Positions 33,611-42,873 are shown, counted from the first letter of the stretch. The stretch: DNA of 64,000 bases from Terribium retamae (GCF_022347545.1 NZ_JAKREW010000028.1:1-64000); one strand, 5' to 3'. Notes: a model not told the origin generated them from the letters alone. Numbers and translations are program-made.

Positions 33611-34858
33611 GTGAAAAGCAATCGTCGCAGTTTTCTGAAGGCCACCGCCGCTTTCGGCACCGTGTCCCTCGTCGGTTTCCCGCATATCTGGAGCAAGAAT
33701 TCGTCGCTGGCCTATGCCGCCGACGGTGAGATCAAGGTGGGTGTGCTGTTCTCGCTCACCGGCACCACGGCCATCATCGAGGAGTCGCTCAACAAGGCGA
33801 CGATCATGGCGATCGAGGAGATCAACGCCGCCGGTGGCATCAACGGCAGGAAGCTGGTGCCGGTGGTCGAAGATCCGGCCTCCGATCCGGCGACCTTCGC
33901 CGAGAAGGCCCGCAAGCTGGTGCTGTCCGACAAATGTGTTTCGGTGTTCGGCTCCTACACCTCGGCCAGCCGCAAGGCTGTGCTGCCGGTGTTCGAGAAG
34001 CAGAACAATCTCTACTGGTACCCGACCCTCTATGAGGGCCGCGAATGTTCGAAGAACGTCATCTATACCGGTGCTGTGCCGAACCAGCAGCAGGACGACT
34101 TCGTGCCATGGCTGGTCGAGAAGTTCGGCAAGCGCTGGTACCTGATCGGCTCGAATTACATCTATCCGAAGGAAGAGAACAACTACTGCAAGAAGCTGCT
34201 GGCCGAACTCGGCGCCGAAGTGGTGGCCGAGGAGTATGTGCCGCTCGGCCATTCGGAATTCTCGTCCGTCATCAACAAGCTGAAGGCTGAGAAGCCGAAC
34301 GTCATCTTCTCCACCGTGGTCGGCGATTCCGTCGTGGCGCTGCACCGCCAGTACCATGCCGCCGGCCTCGACCCCGAGAAGATGCCGATGGCCAGCCTTA
34401 CCACCTCCGAAAACGAGGTGGCGGCGATGGGCGGCGAGGCGGCCGCGGGCCACTTCACCTCGGCGCCCTACTTCATGGTGTGGGACTCGCCCGAGAACCA
34501 CAAATTCGTCGACGCCTACAAGAAGCGCTGGGGCGGCGACAAGGTCACCCACTTCGTGTCCGAGCCATCCTACTTCCAGATCTACCTGTTCAAGCAGGCG
34601 GTCGAGAAACTGGCCGGCTCCGACATCTCGCCCACCGCCATCCGCGAAGCGGTGAAGGGCCAGGAACTGGTCGCGCCGCAGGGCAAGGTACGCATCGAGC
34701 CGGAGAACCTGCACAGCTGGCTGTGGCCGAAGATCGGCCAGTGCCAGGCCGATGGTCAGTTCAAGATCCTGAAGCAGTCGGCCAACTGGCTCGAGCCTTC
34801 GCCTTACAAGGCCTACCCCAACCAGCATTGCACGGCCGAAGGACTGAAGCAGAGCTGA
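33611..34858 (+). CDS. urtA: UrtA-like amide/urea ABC transporter substrate-binding protein
   Basis: A 415-residue binding protein with a twin-arginine signal (NRRSFLKATAAFG, residues 4-16) leading to cleavage near 'AYAADGEIKVG'. The mature part matches UrtA/FmdD proteins that bind urea or short-chain amides, for example 'GSYTSASRKAVLPVFEKQNNLYWYPTLYEG'. The start GTG 33611 is preceded by GGGGAGAAG. It begins the importer gene run after two leader structures. Given amiE downstream, short aliphatic amides are the likelier ligands (inference). Confidence 0.9.
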   Translation: MKSNRRSFLKATAAFGTVSLVGFPHIWSKNSSLAYAADGEIKVGVLFSLTGTTAIIEESLNKATIMAIEEINAAGGINGRKLVPVVEDPASDPATFAEKARKLVLSDKCVSVFGSYTSASRKAVLPVFEKQNNLYWYPTLYEGRECSKNVIYTGAVPNQQQDDFVPWLVEKFGKRWYLIGSNYIYPKEENNYCKKLLAELGAEVVAEEYVPLGHSEFSSVINKLKAEKPNVIFSTVVGDSVVALHRQYHAAGLDPEKMPMASLTTSENEVAAMGGEAAAGHFTSAPYFMVWDSPENHKFVDAYKKRWGGDKVTHFVSEPSYFQIYLFKQAVEKLAGSDISPTAIREAVKGQELVAPQGKVRIEPENLHSWLWPKIGQCQADGQFKILKQSANWLEPSPYKAYPNQHCTAEGLKQS

Positions 34859-34923
34859 TTGCCACAACAATGGTGGCGGTCTCGCACCGCCACCATCCCC
34901 TCTTTCCCGGAAGAAGCGGCGCC

Positions 34924-35793
34924 ATGGAAATCTTCGTCTCCCAGATCATGACGGGCCTGAGCATCGGCTCCATCCTGCTGTTGGTCGCGCTCGGCCTCGC
35001 CATCATCTACGGCGTCACTGGCGTCATCAATCTTGCCCATGGCGAGTTCGTCATGCTCGGCGCCTACGCGGCCTGGTTCCTGCAGACGCAGTTCGGGCTC
35101 GGTCTGCTGGCGAGCCTTGTGCCGATCTTCCTGCTGCTCGCCTTGTTCGGCTGGCTCATCGAGACGCTGGTCATCCGCCATCTCTACGATCGGCCGCTCG
35201 ACACGATCCTCGCGACCTGGGGCATCGGCGTCATGGCGCAGCAGGCGATCCGCCTGACCGCCGGTGGCGAGCTGCGCTATGTGCAGATGCCGGAATCGCT
35301 GTCGCAGAGCGTCAACATCCTCGGCGCGACCGATTCCGCCTATCGCCTGTTCATCCTGTTCCTGGCGCTCGGCCTGTTCGCGCTGACCTGGGGCATCTAC
35401 CGCTACACCAGTTTCGGCCTGAAGCTGCGCGCCATCACCCAGAACCGGGCGGTCGCCTCCTCCTTCGGCATCAATGCCGGCCGCATCTATCGCTCGACCT
35501 TCGCCTATGGCGCCGGCATGGCCGGCCTTGCCGGCGCGCTGGTGTCGCCGCTGAAGAGCGTGTCGCCGGAGATGGGCACCACCTATGTCGTCGACGCCTT
35601 CATGGTGGTGGTGCTCGGCGGCACGCAAAGCCTGATGGGCACGCTGGCCAGCTCCGGCATCCTCGGCGAGCTGTCGGGTTATCTCGCCTTCTATTCCAAC
35701 GACACGATCGCCAAGGCGCTGGTGCTGCTCGCCATCGTCGTGCTCATCCGCTTCCGGCCGCAGGGCCTATTCACCGCTCGCGTGCGGGCCTGA
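34924..35793 (+). CDS. urtB: UrtB-like branched ABC permease
   Basis: A 289-residue inner-membrane permease of the LivH/UrtB type. It has about eight helices and the motifs 'GLAIIYGVTGVINLAHGEFVMLGAY' and 'LRAITQNRAVASSFGIN', the latter being the cytoplasmic coupling loop. ATG 34924 follows GGAAGAAGCGGCGCC. It pairs with the UrtC-like permease that begins eight bases after its stop. Confidence 0.93.
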   Translation: MEIFVSQIMTGLSIGSILLLVALGLAIIYGVTGVINLAHGEFVMLGAYAAWFLQTQFGLGLLASLVPIFLLLALFGWLIETLVIRHLYDRPLDTILATWGIGVMAQQAIRLTAGGELRYVQMPESLSQSVNILGATDSAYRLFILFLALGLFALTWGIYRYTSFGLKLRAITQNRAVASSFGINAGRIYRSTFAYGAGMAGLAGALVSPLKSVSPEMGTTYVVDAFMVVVLGGTQSLMGTLASSGILGELSGYLAFYSNDTIAKALVLLAIVVLIRFRPQGLFTARVRA

Positions 35794-35801
35794 GACCGAT
35801 C

Positions 35802-37052
35802 ATGTCCAATCAAGGAAACAACAGAGTGCCAGAGCAAATCCAGGAAAAGGGCGTAGCGGTTTTCCGTCCGGAATTGCGTGAAAACGAAGAACTAGAGCGT
35901 TTCCGCGTTTCCGTGAAAAACGGAAACGCTCTAGCCAGAACGAAGACCGAAATCGCGCTCTACGCGGCGGTGTGTTTGGCCATCCTGCTGGTGCCGGTGT
36001 TCCTGCAGGACGCTTTCCTGCTCAACAAATATGCCCGCTACTTGGTCTTCGGCATGCTGGCTGTCTCGCTCAGCCTGTCCTGGGGTTATGCCGGCATCCT
36101 CAACCTCGGCCAGGCGATGACCTTCGGCATCGGTTCCTACTGCATGGCGATGATGCTGAAGCTGAAGACCATTCCGGTGCACACCGGCGCAGATGGCCTG
36201 CCCGACTTCATGGTCTGGAACAACGTCACCGAACTGCCCTGGTTCTGGACGCCGTTCTATTCGCCGCTGTTCGGCGTGCTGGCCGGCATCCTGCTGCCAG
36301 CGGGCGTCGCTGCCCTGCTCGGCTGGTTCGTCTTCAAGGGCAGAGTGACCGGCGTCTACGCCGCCATCATCACGCTCGCCGCCATGGTGGTGGTGCAACT
36401 CGTCATCATCGACCAGCAGGCCTTCACCGGCGGTTTCAACGGCATCACCGACCTCGGCCAGTTCGATGTCGCCGGTTTCACCTTCGATGCTTATGGCTCG
36501 TCGAGCTACTATCTTGTCGCCATCTGCCTGACGGTCACGCTGTTCCTGGCGCTGGCCATCACCAAGAGCAAGGCCGGCCTGATCGTACAGGCGATCCGGG
36601 ATCAGGAGGACCGCGTCCGCTTCTTCGGCTACGACGTCGCGCTCTACAAGATCTTCATCTTCTCGGTTTCGGCGGCGATCGCGGGCCTTGCCGGCATGCT
36701 CTACACCGTCGTCATGGAGTTCGCCTCGCCGACCTTCCTCGGCGTGCCGCTCTCGCTTTCGGTCGTCATTTGGGTCGCGGTCGGCGGTCGCCAGAGCCTG
36801 CTCGGCGCCATGCTCGGCGCCCTCATCGTCACCGGCGTCCAGGGCGCACTGTCGGAATCGGAAACCTTCCTCGACACCTGGACCCTGATCATGGGCCTGC
36901 TGTTCGTGCTCGTCGTGCTGTTCCTGCCGCAAGGCATCGCCGGCGCTTTCGCCAGCCTTGCCAGGCGTTTCGAACGGCAGCGCCCGGCCCCGAAGCAGGC
37001 GCAACATGCTGAGCCCATCGCCAATGGCCGCGAGATTGAGAGCACGCGATGA
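35802..37052 (+). CDS. urtC: UrtC-like ABC permease with a repeat-derived N-terminus
   Basis: A 416-residue LivM/UrtC-type permease. The conserved part starts near residue 47 ('TEIALYAAVCLAILLVPVFL') and includes 'LSLSWGYAGILNLGQAM' and 'AIRDQEDRVRFFGYD'. Residues about 10-44 are encoded entirely by mosaic repeat copy 4 and have no counterpart in the family. No ATG lies between the repeat and the first helix; in-frame GTG codons at 35913 and later are possible internal starts. The stop overlaps the start of the next gene (ATGA). Confidence 0.9.
   Translation: MSNQGNNRVPEQIQEKGVAVFRPELRENEELERFRVSVKNGNALARTKTEIALYAAVCLAILLVPVFLQDAFLLNKYARYLVFGMLAVSLSLSWGYAGILNLGQAMTFGIGSYCMAMMLKLKTIPVHTGADGLPDFMVWNNVTELPWFWTPFYSPLFGVLAGILLPAGVAALLGWFVFKGRVTGVYAAIITLAAMVVVQLVIIDQQAFTGGFNGITDLGQFDVAGFTFDAYGSSSYYLVAICLTVTLFLALAITKSKAGLIVQAIRDQEDRVRFFGYDVALYKIFIFSVSAAIAGLAGMLYTVVMEFASPTFLGVPLSLSVVIWVAVGGRQSLLGAMLGALIVTGVQGALSESETFLDTWTLIMGLLFVLVVLFLPQGIAGAFASLARRFERQRPAPKQAQHAEPIANGREIESTR
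35831..35934. repeat. Mosaic palindromic repeat, copy 4 (modules C+A), inside urtC
   Basis: Module C starts AGAGCAAATCCAGG and module A ends CGGAAACGCTCTAG. The element is about 104 bases long and lies within the urtC reading frame without a stop codon, giving a 35-residue charged segment rich in Glu, Arg and Lys. Confidence 0.92.
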
Positions 37053-37807
37053 CCACTGAAAATCAACTTGTTGTCGAGAATGCCAGCGTGTCCTTCAGCG
37101 GCTTTCGCGCCGTGTCGGACCTCTGCCTCAAGGTCCGCGCTGGCGAACTGCGCTGCCTGATCGGTCCGAACGGCGCCGGCAAGACCACCGCACTCGACCT
37201 GATCTGCGGCAAGACTCGTCTGTCGGGTGGCGAGATCGTGTTCAAGGGCAAGCCGATCCATCGGCTCAGCGAACACGCCATCGCGCGCGCTGGCATTGGC
37301 CGCAAGTTCCAGGTGCCCAGCGTGTTCCGGGCGCTCAGCGTGCGCGACAACCTGCACATCGGCCACTCGAGAAAGCCCGGCGTGCTGGCCAACCTGGCGA
37401 CCTTCGGCCAAAGCGGCGACACCGAAGACATCGAGCGGCTGGCCGAACTGGTCGGCCTCGAGGACGAGCTCGACACGCCGGCCGCGCATCTTTCGCACGG
37501 GCAGACGCAATGGCTGGAGATCGCTCTGATCCTCGCGCAGGACCCGTCGCTGATCCTGATGGACGAGCCCACCGCCGGCATGACGGCGCAGGAGACCAAG
37601 AAGACGGCGCAGCTCTTCACCCGGCTCGGCGGACGCCACACGCTGATCGTCGTCGAACACGACATGGGTTTCGTGCGCGACATCGCCCAGACCATCTCGG
37701 TGATGCACCAGGGCAAGCTGCTCGCCGAGGGCAGCATCACCGACATCGAAAGCAACCAGGCGGTGCGTGACGCCTATCTCGGTTCCGGAGGAATCGGCCA
37801 TGCTTGA
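37049..37807 (+). CDS. urtD: UrtD-like ABC transporter ATPase
   Basis: A 252-residue ATPase of the LivG/UrtD type. Walker A is GPNGAGKTT (about residue 39), the signature region is modified to 'LSHGQTQWLEIALIL', and Walker B is 'LILMDEPTAGM'. The UrtD form LSHGQ in place of LSGGQ is typical of urea/amide systems. It overlaps urtC by four bases and urtE by eight. Confidence 0.93.
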   Translation: MTTENQLVVENASVSFSGFRAVSDLCLKVRAGELRCLIGPNGAGKTTALDLICGKTRLSGGEIVFKGKPIHRLSEHAIARAGIGRKFQVPSVFRALSVRDNLHIGHSRKPGVLANLATFGQSGDTEDIERLAELVGLEDELDTPAAHLSHGQTQWLEIALILAQDPSLILMDEPTAGMTAQETKKTAQLFTRLGGRHTLIVVEHDMGFVRDIAQTISVMHQGKLLAEGSITDIESNQAVRDAYLGSGGIGHA

Positions 37808-38495
37808 GCTTGCCAATGTCGACGGCTTCTATGGCCGCAGCCGCGCACTGCAATCGGTGTCGATGACGGTGGAGAAGGGCGACTTCTTCTCCGTGCTCGG
37901 CCGCAACGGCGTCGGCAAGACCACCCTGCTGCGCACCATGCTTGGCTTGATGAGTCGCACCTCCGGTTCGATCAAGCTGGATGGTGAGGAACTGGTGGCC
38001 AAGCCGACCCATGAGCGCGCGCTGGCCGGCCTCGGCTATGTCCCACAAGGGCGCGGCGTCCTGCCCGGCTTCACCGTGCGCGAGAACCTGATGGTCGGCA
38101 CCTTTGCCGCCAGGGGCGGCGGCGGCCGTATCGCCGAATGGGTGCTCGACCTGTTCCCGATCCTCAAGGAATTCCTCAATCGCCGCGGCGGCAACCTCTC
38201 CGGCGGCCAGCAGCAGCAGCTGGCGATCGCGCGGGCGCTGCTGTCGGAACCCAAGGTGATGCTGCTCGACGAGCCGACCGAGGGCATTCAGCCCAACATC
38301 GTCGAGCAGATCGAGGACGTGCTGATCGATCTCAATCGCAAGCAGGGCCTGACCATCGTGCTGGTCGAGCAGAACATCGCTTTTGCTCGCCGCGCCTCCA
38401 AACACTTCGCGATCCTCAATCGCGGCAGCGTCGCCGTCGGCGGCGCGATCACCGAGCTAAGCGACGACCTCATCCACAAACATCTCGTCGTCTAG
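37800..38495 (+). CDS. urtE: UrtE-like ABC transporter ATPase
   Basis: A 231-residue LivF/UrtE-type ATPase with Walker A GRNGVGKTTLLRT, the UrtE-specific 'LGYVPQGRGVLPGFTVRENL' block, signature LSGGQQQQLAIARALL and Walker B 'VMLLDEPTEGIQPN'. ATG 37800 is preceded by GGAGGAATCGGCC inside the end of urtD. It completes the five-gene importer. Confidence 0.93.
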   Translation: MLELANVDGFYGRSRALQSVSMTVEKGDFFSVLGRNGVGKTTLLRTMLGLMSRTSGSIKLDGEELVAKPTHERALAGLGYVPQGRGVLPGFTVRENLMVGTFAARGGGGRIAEWVLDLFPILKEFLNRRGGNLSGGQQQQLAIARALLSEPKVMLLDEPTEGIQPNIVEQIEDVLIDLNRKQGLTIVLVEQNIAFARRASKHFAILNRGSVAVGGAITELSDDLIHKHLVV

Positions 38496-38502
38496 ATGCG
38501 GA

Positions 38503-38547
38503 GCATGATCCCGAAAAGTGGTTCCCGGTTTTCGGAAAAGATCATGC
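38503..38547. repeat. Short palindromic repeat between urtE and amiE
   Basis: Ends GCATGATC and GATCATGC (complementary), with inner arms CCGAAAAG and TTTTCGG. This type of short intergenic palindrome is, from memory, common in rhizobial and Brucella-like genomes. It begins eight bases after the urtE stop. Confidence 0.8.
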
Positions 38548-38587
38548 CCCAACAAAGAGTTCAGCAACCACAGGAGGAGACTGAAAA

Positions 38588-39625
38588 ATGTACCATGGCG
38601 ATATTTCGAGCAGCAACGACACCGTCGGTGTTGCCGTCGTCAACTACAAGATGCCGCGGCTGCATACACGCGAAGAAGTGCTCGCCAATGCCCGCAAGAT
38701 CGCCGAGATGGTGGAAGGCATGAAGCGTGGCCTGCCCGGCATGGATCTGGTGATTTTCCCGGAATATTCCACGCACGGCATCATGTACGACCAGAAGGAA
38801 ATGTACGAGACCGCCTCCGCCATTCCAGGCGAGGAGACCAAGATCTTCGCCGAAGCATGCAAGAAGGCGCGTGTCTGGGGCGTGTTCTCGCTGACCGGAG
38901 AGCGCCATGAGGAGCACCCCAACAAGGCGCCCTACAACACGCTGATCCTGATGAACGACAAGGGCGAGATCGTGCAGAAGTATCGCAAGATCATGCCCTG
39001 GGTACCGATCGAAGGCTGGTATCCTGGCGACTGCACCTATGTCTCCGACGGTCCCAAGGGCCTGAAGATCTCGCTGATCATCTGCGACGATGGCAACTAT
39101 CCCGAGATCTGGCGCGACTGCGCCATGCGCGGCGCCGAGCTGATCATCCGCTGCCAGGGCTATATGTACCCGGCTAAAGAACAGCAGGTGCTGATCTCGA
39201 AATCCATGGCCTGGGCCAACAATGTCTATGTCGCGGTCGCCAATGCGTCCGGCTTCGACGGCGTTTATTCCTATTTCGGTCATTCGGCGATCATCGGCTT
39301 CGACGGCCGCACGCTCGGCGAATGCGGCACCGAGGAGAACGGCATCCAGTATGCCCAGCTGTCGACCTCGCTGCTGCGCGACGCGCGCCGCAACATGCAG
39401 TCGCAGAACCACCTCTTCAAGCTGCTGCACCGCGGTTACACCGGCCTGATCAACTCCGGTGACGACACTCGCGGCCACGCCGTGTGCCCGTACAACTTCT
39501 ACCATCAGTGGATCACCGATCCGGAAGGCACGCGCGAGAAGGTCGAGGCGATGACCCGTCAGACGGTCGGCACGCCGGAAAGCCCGATCGAAGGCATCCC
39601 GAACAAGGTGGCGGCGCACCGCTGA
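38588..39625 (+). CDS. amiE: Aliphatic amidase
   Basis: A 345-residue nitrilase-superfamily enzyme that hydrolyses short aliphatic amides to acid and ammonia. Residue numbering matches P. aeruginosa AmiE: catalytic Glu59 (VIFPEYS), Lys134 (KYRKIMPW) and Cys166 (LIICDDGNYPEIW). The N-terminal block 'GDISSSNDTVGVAVVNYKMP' is also diagnostic. ATG 38588 follows ACAGGAGGAGACTG, a strong ribosome site. It is the metabolic centre of the operon, flanked by the importer and by an AmiB-position ATPase. Confidence 0.96.
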   Translation: MYHGDISSSNDTVGVAVVNYKMPRLHTREEVLANARKIAEMVEGMKRGLPGMDLVIFPEYSTHGIMYDQKEMYETASAIPGEETKIFAEACKKARVWGVFSLTGERHEEHPNKAPYNTLILMNDKGEIVQKYRKIMPWVPIEGWYPGDCTYVSDGPKGLKISLIICDDGNYPEIWRDCAMRGAELIIRCQGYMYPAKEQQVLISKSMAWANNVYVAVANASGFDGVYSYFGHSAIIGFDGRTLGECGTEENGIQYAQLSTSLLRDARRNMQSQNHLFKLLHRGYTGLINSGDDTRGHAVCPYNFYHQWITDPEGTREKVEAMTRQTVGTPESPIEGIPNKVAAHR

Positions 39626-39796
39626 ACGGCGCGGCCACCAAAGTGTCGCGGCAGGCGAGGGGCCGCGACACGTTTGGCCCAGGTTTCCGATTCACGCTTC
39701 TTCGCTCGCGGTGGCTTTGCCGTGGGCTCGCTCTGCCAGGGCTCGGGAAAGCAAGCGGGCGGGCGGAACTGACAGGCAATTGCATCGAGGTTGGAA

Positions 39797-40630
39797 ATGC
39801 ACAGCACCAGCGGCGCCAAATCGGCTCACGATCCTGCGCTCGACGATTTCAGGATCGACCGGGAACCCTATTACCGCTCCGTCGGGCACGAGGTCGCACT
39901 GTTCCAGGCCGCCTATGGCGCGCGCATGCCGGTAATGCTCAAGGGGCCGACCGGCTGCGGGAAGACCCGCTTCGTCGAACACATGGCCTGGCGGCTCAAG
40001 CGTCCGCTGGTCACCGTGTCCTGCCATGAGGACATGACCGCCTCCGACCTGGTCGGTCGCTACCTGCTCGATGCGGACGGCACCGTCTGGCATGACGGCC
40101 CGCTGACTTTAGCCGTGCGCTCCGGCGCTATCTGCTACCTCGACGAGATCGTCGAGGCCAGGCAAGACACCACTGTCGTCATCCACTCGCTGACCGACGA
40201 CCGCCGCATCCTGCCGCTGGAAAAGAAGAACGAGGTCTTGAAGGCGCATCCCGATTTCCAGCTCGTCATCTCCTACAATCCCGGCTACCAGAGCGTACTC
40301 AAGGACTTGAAGGAATCGACCAAGCAGCGTTTCGCGGCCATCGCCTTCACCTATCCGGATGCCGCGATCGAAGCCGAGATCGTGGCCTCGGAAGCCGGCG
40401 TCGAGCGGCCCGTTGCCGAAACGCTGGTGCGCATCGCGCAGCGCTCGCGCAATCTGAAAGGGCATGGGCTGGAAGAGGGCGCCTCGACGCGCATGCTGAT
40501 CAATGCCGGTCAGCTCGTCGCCGGCGGCATCGCGCTCGACCAGGCCTGCGAGGTGGCACTGGTGCTGCCGATCACCGACGATACCGACATGCGCGACGCC
40601 CTCACCGCCGCGATCGCCGCCTGTCTCTGA
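39797..40630 (+). CDS. CbbQ/NorQ-type MoxR AAA ATPase (AmiB position)
   Basis: A 277-residue AAA+ ATPase with Walker A GPTGCGKT (about residue 49), Walker B 'ICYLDEIVEA' and the sensor segment 'QLVISYNPGYQSVLKDLKESTKQRF', typical of the CbbQ/NirQ/NorQ group. Such ATPases remodel or activate a partner enzyme together with a VWA protein. In P. aeruginosa, AmiB occupies the same place beside amiE. The VWA partner follows five bases later. A 171-base spacer separates it from amiE. ATG 39797 is used; a TTG two codons earlier is possible. Confidence 0.88.
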   Translation: MHSTSGAKSAHDPALDDFRIDREPYYRSVGHEVALFQAAYGARMPVMLKGPTGCGKTRFVEHMAWRLKRPLVTVSCHEDMTASDLVGRYLLDADGTVWHDGPLTLAVRSGAICYLDEIVEARQDTTVVIHSLTDDRRILPLEKKNEVLKAHPDFQLVISYNPGYQSVLKDLKESTKQRFAAIAFTYPDAAIEAEIVASEAGVERPVAETLVRIAQRSRNLKGHGLEEGASTRMLINAGQLVAGGIALDQACEVALVLPITDDTDMRDALTAAIAACL

Positions 40631-40635
40631 CGGCG

Positions 40636-42873
40636 ATGACCGCTGAGCACAAGACGGTCAGGGCGATGCATCCGGGCGAAACCATCCGGTCTGCTTTCCC
40701 GGGGGATCTCTACGAATCCTGGGACGACGTCTGCCGTCGTCTTGCGGGTGCCGGTTATGGCAATGTCGTCACCGACAGCTATCTGAGGCACTCGCCCGAA
40801 CTCGCGCGCCTGGCTTCGCCACAGGCGGCAATCGTCCTGGCGACGATCGTGTCCGGCCTTGCGATCAGGGCTGGCCGCCGCGCAGCAGCGGTGGCACCGG
40901 TCGCCGCGATCGTCGCGGCAAAACGCTATAACGATGCCGCCTCGCTGCAGGAGTGGCTGCGGCTGATCGAGCAGGTTGGCGATCAGGCGCCGGAATCGGC
41001 AGGCGCCCTGCTCGACCAGACCGCCAGCCTCACCGCACGCCTGGACGTGCACGCGCTGGCGTCCTGGATCAGGATTGGCCTGCGTTCGAACAATGGCGAG
41101 CCGGAGCGGCGCCTGCGCTTCTTCACGCTGGAAGACCCCAATGCGCGGCGCTGGCTGCTGCGCGAAAGCGGCGAGGTCGGCTTCCTCGACCTCGAAGCGC
41201 GACTGAAACCCTATCTGACCGCCCTGTGGGGCGAGACGCCGCCGATGCGCGAGACGCCGGCCAACGCGCCGGAACAGGCCAGGCGACGACCGGGTTTCGA
41301 CGGCAGCGTCGTCAGGTTGCCCGCCGCCTATCCGGGCTTCTCCGGCAGCGACAGCGAAAAACTCTACCGCGCCGCCGTTGCCCATATCGGCGCCCACCTC
41401 AAATTCTCCCACGAACGCTTTCCGGTTGGTGGTTTGAAGCCGGCCCAGATCGCGCTGGTGTCGCTGATCGAGGACGCCAGGGTGGAGCACCTGGCTATGC
41501 GCGAATTGCCCGGCCTTGCGCGCCTGTTCACGCCTTTCCATGCGGCCGAACCCTCCGGCACCGCCACCGCACCCGGCCTGTTCGCGCGGCTGGCCCGGGC
41601 GCTCGCCGATCCGGGCTACGACGATCCCGATCCCTGGGTGCAGAAGGGCCGTCGCGCCTTCTTCGAAGCCGAAGCAGACTGGGCCAGCCAGCAGATCAGC
41701 CGCCGCATCGGCGACCTGCTCGGCAACGATCTCGGCCAGATGCGCGTGCAGTTCGACCCGAAGAACTATGTCGTGCAGCCGCCCTACCGCGATGACAATC
41801 TCGGCCTTTGGGATTTCGGCGACGACGACCAGCAGCAATCGTCCGAGGCCGAGCAGGTGCTGTCTTCGGCGCGCATCCGCGAGGAGCTGGACGACAGCCG
41901 TCCGCCCGACCGTACTGAAACCGAAATGGGTGACGCCGGCGGGTGCGTCGAGCTGATCGAGCAGGCGCAGGACGGTGTGCTCGTCGCCCGATATCCAGAA
42001 TACGACTATGTCGCTGCGCGCGAGCAGCCGGAATGGACATCGGTCAAGGAATACGCGCCGAAAGCCGTCGCCAGCGGTCCGGCCGCGCGGCTTGTCGAAG
42101 AGCATGCCGATCTCGTCGCGCGGGTGAAGGCACTTATCCGCTCCGCTCGCGTCAGCCGCGCCGAGCGCCTGCGTCGCCAGCCGGAAGGCGAGTTCCTCGA
42201 CATGGACGCCTGCATCGAGGCGATGGTTGCCCGCCGCATCGGCGAGGCCCCCGACCATCGCCTTCACGGACGTTATGAGCGGCGCAGCCGCGACCTATCG
42301 GTACTCCTGCTGCTCGACATCTCGCAGTCGACGGCAGAAAAGGTGCGTGGCTCGACGCGGACGGTGCTGGATGTCGAGCGTCAGTCGGCCGCCCTGCTGG
42401 CAAGGGCCATGGCGGGACTGGGCGATCCCTTCGCCATCGCTGCCTTCTGCTCCGACAAGCGTGACGACGTGCGTTATGTCCGCATCAAGGATTTCAACCA
42501 GACTTATGATGATCTCGTCGACGCCCGGCTCGACGGCCTCGAAAGCGGGCTCTCTACCCGCATCGGCGCGGCCATGCGCCATGCCGGAGCCGACCTTGCC
42601 TGCGAACGCAGTTACCGCCGCCTGCTGCTGGTTGTCACCGACGGGGAACCCTCCGACATCGACATCGAGGATCGCCAATATCTGGTCGAGGATGCCCGCA
42701 AGGCGGTGCATCACCTCAACCTTTTCGGCATCGACACGTTTTGTGTCGGGCTGGACTCCAACGCCGATTCCTATCTCGGCCGCATCTTCGGCCAGCGCAA
42801 CGCCATCACCATCGCGGCGGTCGAGCGGCTGACCGATCTTTTGCCGAAGCTCTATCTGACGCTGAGCCGATGA
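40636..42873 (+). CDS. NorD/CbbO-like VWA-domain protein
   Basis: A 745-residue protein. The C-terminal ~230 residues form a von Willebrand A domain with the metal-site motif DISQST (about residue 560) and 'LLLVVTDGEPSDID'. The N-terminal two thirds match the NorD/CbbO family body, including a helical region with 'LVSLIEDARVEHLAM'. NorQ-NorD and CbbQ-CbbO pairs are ATP-driven activation complexes. Here the pair probably acts on an enzyme of the amide locus (inference). Confidence 0.87.
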   Translation: MTAEHKTVRAMHPGETIRSAFPGDLYESWDDVCRRLAGAGYGNVVTDSYLRHSPELARLASPQAAIVLATIVSGLAIRAGRRAAAVAPVAAIVAAKRYNDAASLQEWLRLIEQVGDQAPESAGALLDQTASLTARLDVHALASWIRIGLRSNNGEPERRLRFFTLEDPNARRWLLRESGEVGFLDLEARLKPYLTALWGETPPMRETPANAPEQARRRPGFDGSVVRLPAAYPGFSGSDSEKLYRAAVAHIGAHLKFSHERFPVGGLKPAQIALVSLIEDARVEHLAMRELPGLARLFTPFHAAEPSGTATAPGLFARLARALADPGYDDPDPWVQKGRRAFFEAEADWASQQISRRIGDLLGNDLGQMRVQFDPKNYVVQPPYRDDNLGLWDFGDDDQQQSSEAEQVLSSARIREELDDSRPPDRTETEMGDAGGCVELIEQAQDGVLVARYPEYDYVAAREQPEWTSVKEYAPKAVASGPAARLVEEHADLVARVKALIRSARVSRAERLRRQPEGEFLDMDACIEAMVARRIGEAPDHRLHGRYERRSRDLSVLLLLDISQSTAEKVRGSTRTVLDVERQSAALLARAMAGLGDPFAIAAFCSDKRDDVRYVRIKDFNQTYDDLVDARLDGLESGLSTRIGAAMRHAGADLACERSYRRLLLVVTDGEPSDIDIEDRQYLVEDARKAVHHLNLFGIDTFCVGLDSNADSYLGRIFGQRNAITIAAVERLTDLLPKLYLTLSR

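Noticed and set aside
38503..38547. An ANTAR leader before amiE
   Set aside because: The structure is a common rhizobial palindrome with no A1/G4 hexaloop and no T run.
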